Source of the DNA: Herbaspirillum sp. Sphag64
GTDB lineage: Bacteria > Pseudomonadota > Gammaproteobacteria > Burkholderiales > Burkholderiaceae_D
Direction: 5' to 3'
NCBI RefSeq assembly: GCF_014192645.1
Contig: NZ_JACHYE010000013.1
Span: 1 to 43,729 of the forward strand
Length of the DNA stretch: 43,729 nucleotides
Shown: positions 41,227 to 43,729 of the stretch, one piece after another
Numbering within the stretch: the stretch's first letter is position 1
How the letters are laid out: each line of letters begins with the position of its first letter
Translations under genes and position numbers: made by a program
The notes under the pieces: model-generated
The model's database searches: none
What the model saw: only the letters and a program-made list of their open reading frames with translations
What the model was told of the DNA's origin: nothing

Positions 41227-41278
41227 GGATAAAACCTGAGCACTAAGCGAGTTGAGGGGATAAATCCAGAGGTGAATA

Positions 41279-42163
41279 ATGCGCATATTCCTCCTTCACC
41301 GCAAGCTCGCCACTATGAACCGCAGCACCGAATCCTTGTTGATCCGCAAACTTGACGTTGACCTCGCGGGCGGTTTCCCCCGCCATTGGCATGGCGGTGA
41401 TGCCTTCCTCAGCATGTACTTCAATGCGCTCTCGATGAGCTTCCCGGTCGGCGAACAGTTTTTTATCGATGCCGTCCGTGCCGGCGTTGCCTTACTGCCC
41501 GACACGCCCGAGCATGCTGCGGTGCGCCAGACCGTCAAAGACTTCGCCGGGCAAGAAGCCACCCATCGCCACCTGCACCATCTCTACAACCTGCAACTGG
41601 AGCAGCAAGGGCTGGTCAACCGCTGGCAACACTGGGCCAGCCGCCGCGTCGCCATCACCCAGAAGCTCAAACTGCATCCACGTAATCTGCTGGCACTGAC
41701 TGCTGCTTACGAGCACATCACCGCCGTCTTTGCCGACGGCACCCTGCGTTACGACAACTGGCTGGCCGGTGCCGAGCCGGCGATGCAAACCCTGTGGCGC
41801 TGGCACGCAGCCGAAGAGACCGAACACAAGGCGGTCGCTTTCGATCTGTATCAAACGCTGGGAGGAGGCTATCTGCGTCGGGTGGCATGGTTCACCCACG
41901 TGCTGTTGCTGTTCACACTGGAATCAACCCGCCAGACGATCCTCAATCTGCACCGCGACAAAAGCCTGTTCCGGGCGCGCACAGGATGGTCTGCCCTGAA
42001 ATTTCTGTTTGGCAGAAACGGACATGTCTGGCGCAGTGTCTTGCCACTGTTAGGCTACTATCGGCCCGGCTTTCATCCCAACGATCACGACAACCACTAC
42101 CTTGCACAACGCTGGCTGGAGAACAACAGCAAGCATTGGCGGGCGATCGGGCCAAGCAAATAA
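41279..42163 (+). CDS. PF10118-type putative metal-dependent hydrolase
   Basis: This 294-residue protein resembles the predicted metal-dependent hydrolases of the PF10118 family. Conserved blocks are LIRKLDVDLAGGFPRHWHGGDAFLSMYFNALSMSFPVGEQFFIDAVR, DFAGQEATHRHLHHLYN and HAAEETEHKAVAFDLYQ. Glu and His of these motifs could form a di-metal site as in related helical metalloproteins. A later hydrophobic helix (TLWRW-type and FTHVLLLFTLESTR) may dip into a membrane. AGAGG lies 6 bases before the chosen ATG; an alternative is 41315. The activity is not established experimentally for the family, as far as I know. Likely controlled by the divergent TetR. Confidence 0.82.
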   Translation: MRIFLLHRKLATMNRSTESLLIRKLDVDLAGGFPRHWHGGDAFLSMYFNALSMSFPVGEQFFIDAVRAGVALLPDTPEHAAVRQTVKDFAGQEATHRHLHHLYNLQLEQQGLVNRWQHWASRRVAITQKLKLHPRNLLALTAAYEHITAVFADGTLRYDNWLAGAEPAMQTLWRWHAAEETEHKAVAFDLYQTLGGGYLRRVAWFTHVLLLFTLESTRQTILNLHRDKSLFRARTGWSALKFLFGRNGHVWRSVLPLLGYYRPGFHPNDHDNHYLAQRWLENNSKHWRAIGPSK

Positions 42164-42187
42164 ATTTTCTGCTCTCTCTCAAAATAA

Positions 42188-42207
42188 TACTGTTTATTTA
42201 TACAGTA
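42188..42207. promoter_or_regulatory. LexA (SOS) box
   Basis: TACTGTTTATTTATACAGTA is a perfect CTGT-N8-ACAG dyad with TA flanks, the beta/gamma-proteobacterial LexA operator. It lies 50 bases upstream of a small gene with a perfect Shine-Dalgarno, in an AT-rich promoter region (a TACATT -10 lies 7 bases downstream of it). Confidence 0.85.
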
Positions 42208-42257
42208 TTTGTGATACATTTTCGTCCATCGTCGCCTCTTTCAACAAGGAGCTTCTA

Positions 42258-42479
42258 ATGGCAACCTGCAACCCGAACGACAGCCGCTTTGGCATAGCTT
42301 ATCTGCCGTCCGCGATCAGCATGCGGCTCGGCAAACGTGAACTCTATCTGACCCGCGATACCCGTCGCCGCTATGGCCCGACGCCATCGCTGCTGCAATG
42401 CCGCACCGGCATGGAGCCCGGCTATCTGGAAATGCTGTTGCTGCGCAAATGGCTGGTGGTTTTTTCCAAGGCACGGTAA
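42258..42479 (+). CDS. Small SOS-controlled protein of unknown function
   Basis: This encodes a 73-residue basic protein starting MATCNPNDSRFGIAYLPSAI. AAGGAG lies 6 bases before the ATG. It has no signal peptide or membrane helix and is rich in Arg/Leu: about 11 Arg, including RLGKRELYLTRDTRRRYGP. I recognise no domain; the size and SOS control recall toxins such as SymE, but the sequence does not match what I know of SymE. It is the first gene of a two-gene unit behind the LexA box, with the next gene 6 bases downstream. Confidence 0.8.
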   Translation: MATCNPNDSRFGIAYLPSAISMRLGKRELYLTRDTRRRYGPTPSLLQCRTGMEPGYLEMLLLRKWLVVFSKAR

Positions 42480-42485
42480 CGCGTT

Positions 42486-43217
42486 ATGTCGGACAGCACT
42501 TCACAGTTCGCGCTCCCGTTTCAGGATTTTGCAGTCGAGGCCATCAACAGCCTCGTTGCAGAACAGGAAGCCCCACCCGCCCGACGCAAACCACGTCGGG
42601 CCAGCGCGACCCACTTCGACTATCCACCGGTCCCGGACCTGATCAACATGACTGAAACAATGACACTCACCCAAGACCTGGCCAGCGAGCTGGACGACAC
42701 TGAAACGGCGGACACAGCCGCCGTCATCGAGGACACGCCGGTCATCCACGAAGACCGCCTCTGGCAGGACGACGGCTGGACCGCCCGCGTGATCAAGAAC
42801 GAAGATGATGAAGGCTGGGCCGTCGCCATGTTTCAGGATGGTGAATCCGAACCGGCACTGGTCGGCCCCTGGACCATGGGGCGTGACAAAAAGAACCCCA
42901 AACCGCTCGACGCCAACGCCTTCGGCACACTCGTCAAAACCGCCTCGGAAGTACTGCGCCGCCACGAACAGCAACTCCATGCCATGCTGCACAAGAGCAT
43001 GATCGTCAACACCCGCACCGCCACCATCAACGTCACGCTCGACATCGTGCCTGACGAAGACGATCCCTATGCCATGCTGACCGCCATCGATAGTGATGGA
43101 GAGCAGATGGCGCAGGTGAGGGTGCTGCCGAGCTACAAACTGACCATGGCTAGCGCGACAACGTGGGTAGAGAGTGGATTTAGGTCGGTGAAAGAAGCCG
43201 GGAAATCAGATTACTGA
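42486..43217 (+). CDS. Hypothetical protein, second gene of the SOS unit
   Basis: This 243-residue soluble protein has a basic stretch at about 30-40 (PPARRKPRRASATHFDY), a strongly acidic Thr/Asp/Glu segment at about 55-90 (ELDDTETADTAAVIEDTP), and a folded C-terminal half. That half contains WTARVIKNEDDEGWAVAMFQDG and PWTMGRDKKNPKPLDANAFGTLVKTASEVLRRHEQQL. The C-terminal part (INVTLDIVPDEDDPYAMLTA) looks like beta sheet. No known domain is recognised. It starts 6 bases after the small gene with a poor Shine-Dalgarno of its own, so translational coupling is likely. A terminator follows. Its acidic middle resembles DNA-mimic or interaction segments only superficially. Confidence 0.8.
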   Translation: MSDSTSQFALPFQDFAVEAINSLVAEQEAPPARRKPRRASATHFDYPPVPDLINMTETMTLTQDLASELDDTETADTAAVIEDTPVIHEDRLWQDDGWTARVIKNEDDEGWAVAMFQDGESEPALVGPWTMGRDKKNPKPLDANAFGTLVKTASEVLRRHEQQLHAMLHKSMIVNTRTATINVTLDIVPDEDDPYAMLTAIDSDGEQMAQVRVLPSYKLTMASATTWVESGFRSVKEAGKSDY

Positions 43218-43242
43218 GGCAGCGTAAATATCAGTGACAACA

Positions 43243-43286
43243 TCAACGACAGGACAGCTTCTGTGTTCTGTCGTTGACCTGTTTTG
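43243..43286. terminator. Terminator after the SOS operon
   Basis: TCAACGACAG and CTGTCGTTGA form a 10-bp stem (43243-43252 with 43268-43277) around a 15-base loop, followed by CCTGTTTTGC. It is shared by the SOS unit and the convergent repeat gene at the right edge. Confidence 0.75.
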
Positions 43287-43290
43287 CTTG

Positions 43291-43729
43291 TTATAACCTA
43301 TTGAAGAAGCGTCTAAGACCTCCTTTGATTTTCTCTAGAAGCTCGTTCGAGTTTTTATTTTCTTGCAGAGTGGTCGTGAGCTGATTAAATGATTGTAGTC
43401 CTTCATGTACTTTATTGGATAACTTGCTAGCGCCCGTTTTGAATTGGTCAATATATTTGTTTAATTCTTCAGTTGCCTTTGTAGAAGTCGCCACCCATTT
43501 AAATATGGCCTTTGGTGGTGTCTGTGATAACACCTCTGTCTGCGGCTCTGCGGACGGCATCGAAGCAGGTAAGGTCATTACCGGGGCCGCATTCCCGACA
43601 TCTGCTTCAAGATGGTGAAGTGGGGACTGCGATAGCTCCTCTGTCTGCGGTTCTAGAGACGGCATCGAAACAGGCAAGGTCATTACAGGTTTCGCATTCC
43701 CGGCATCTGCTTCATGATGGTGAAGTGGG
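43291..43729 (-). CDS. Repeat-containing protein, N-terminal end outside the window
   Basis: This frame is open to the right edge, so the true start is not in view; a Met at 43683 exists, but in-frame coding continues past it (about 145 residues seen). The N-terminal part has two 35-residue repeats containing MTLPxSMPSxEPQTE and PLHHxEADxGNA. The C-terminal 75 residues are amphipathic and Lys/Leu/Asn-rich (FKWVATSTKATEELNKYIDQFKTGASKLSN) and end GGLRRFFNRL. No known domain is recognised. The DNA is AT-rich near the 3' end. Such repeat-plus-helical proteins can be secreted effectors or surface proteins, but no signal peptide can be judged without the N-terminus. Confidence 0.7.
   Translation of the reverse strand, partial: PLHHHEADAGNAKPVMTLPVSMPSLEPQTEELSQSPLHHLEADVGNAAPVMTLPASMPSAEPQTEVLSQTPPKAIFKWVATSTKATEELNKYIDQFKTGASKLSNKVHEGLQSFNQLTTTLQENKNSNELLEKIKGGLRRFFNRL
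43519..43728. repeat. Two 105-bp in-frame tandem repeats
   Basis: Unit A (43624-43728) and unit B (43519-43623) each encode 35 residues and are very similar. They continue the pattern at the window edge, so more copies probably lie to the right. Confidence 0.8.

Noticed and set aside
42258..42479. Assigning the small SOS gene as SymE-type toxin
   Set aside because: SOS control and small size fit, but the sequence lacks the SymE-type motifs I know, so function is left open.
1..43729. CRISPR array, insertion sequence, tRNA or riboswitch
   Set aside because: No regularly spaced repeats, no transposase or terminal inverted repeats, and no recognisable tRNA or riboswitch pattern were found on either strand by eye; a covariance-model search would be the decisive test.

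Overview
The window looks like a chromosomal segment of a betaproteobacterium, most likely Burkholderiales and perhaps Oxalobacteraceae. The basis is moderate-to-high GC coding sequence, the protein families present, a beta/gamma-type LexA box and -24/-12 promoter elements. The genus cannot be fixed from the sequence alone. No rRNA, tRNA, CRISPR array, transposase or integrase is visible.

Layout. 1-5.9 kb: a terminator and a possible protein remnant, an MFS exporter, an HD-GYP phosphodiesterase, a BLUF photoreceptor coupled to GTP cyclohydrolase I (folE), an isolated flagellar L-ring gene (flgH) and a lipoprotein. 6-12 kb: an amino-acid utilisation cluster with a D-amino-acid dehydrogenase (dadA-like), an ABC permease and ATPase, an Lrp/AsnC regulator, a solute-binding protein and a saccharopine/lysine-6-dehydrogenase-like enzyme. 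A candidate sigma-54 promoter precedes the ABC genes, and an inverted repeat lies between the last two. 11.8-14.8 kb: a lipoprotein, an ankyrin protein and two conserved hypotheticals. 15.3-18.4 kb: a two-gene unit pairing a Tat-signal-bearing CaiB/BaiF-like protein with an OprB-like porin. 18.4-25.5 kb: a five-gene peptide ABC importer followed by a gamma-glutamyltransferase, behind a near-consensus sigma-54 promoter. 25.8-32.8 kb: a chemoreceptor, a threonine dehydratase, an ECF sigma factor with a small membrane protein and a ferredoxin, an ornithine-cyclodeaminase-like enzyme with a LysR regulator, and a YetF/DUF421 membrane protein.

32.9-34.8 kb is an AT-rich island holding one long gene. 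Its product carries HExxH and GxxDxxY motifs and a C-terminal NADS motif typical of aspzincin (M35-type) metallopeptidases, so it is a candidate secreted toxin or effector. 34.8-40.4 kb has a degenerate orphan ABC ATPase facing an MksF-MksE-MksB condensin operon; no nuclease subunit (MksG/JetD) is seen beside it. 40.5-42.2 kb has a TetR regulator divergent from a PF10118-type putative metal-dependent hydrolase. 42.2-43.2 kb holds a two-gene operon of unknown function behind a perfect LexA (SOS) box. The right edge is an AT-rich gene with 105-bp in-frame tandem repeats that runs out of the window.

How it fits together. The two transporter systems with their neighbouring enzymes suggest a nitrogen-scavenging lifestyle, probably under sigma-54/NtrC control (inference). 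The most novel candidates are the SOS-controlled pair of unknown genes, the aspzincin-like protein, the exported CoA-transferase-like protein paired with a porin, and the repeat protein at the right edge.
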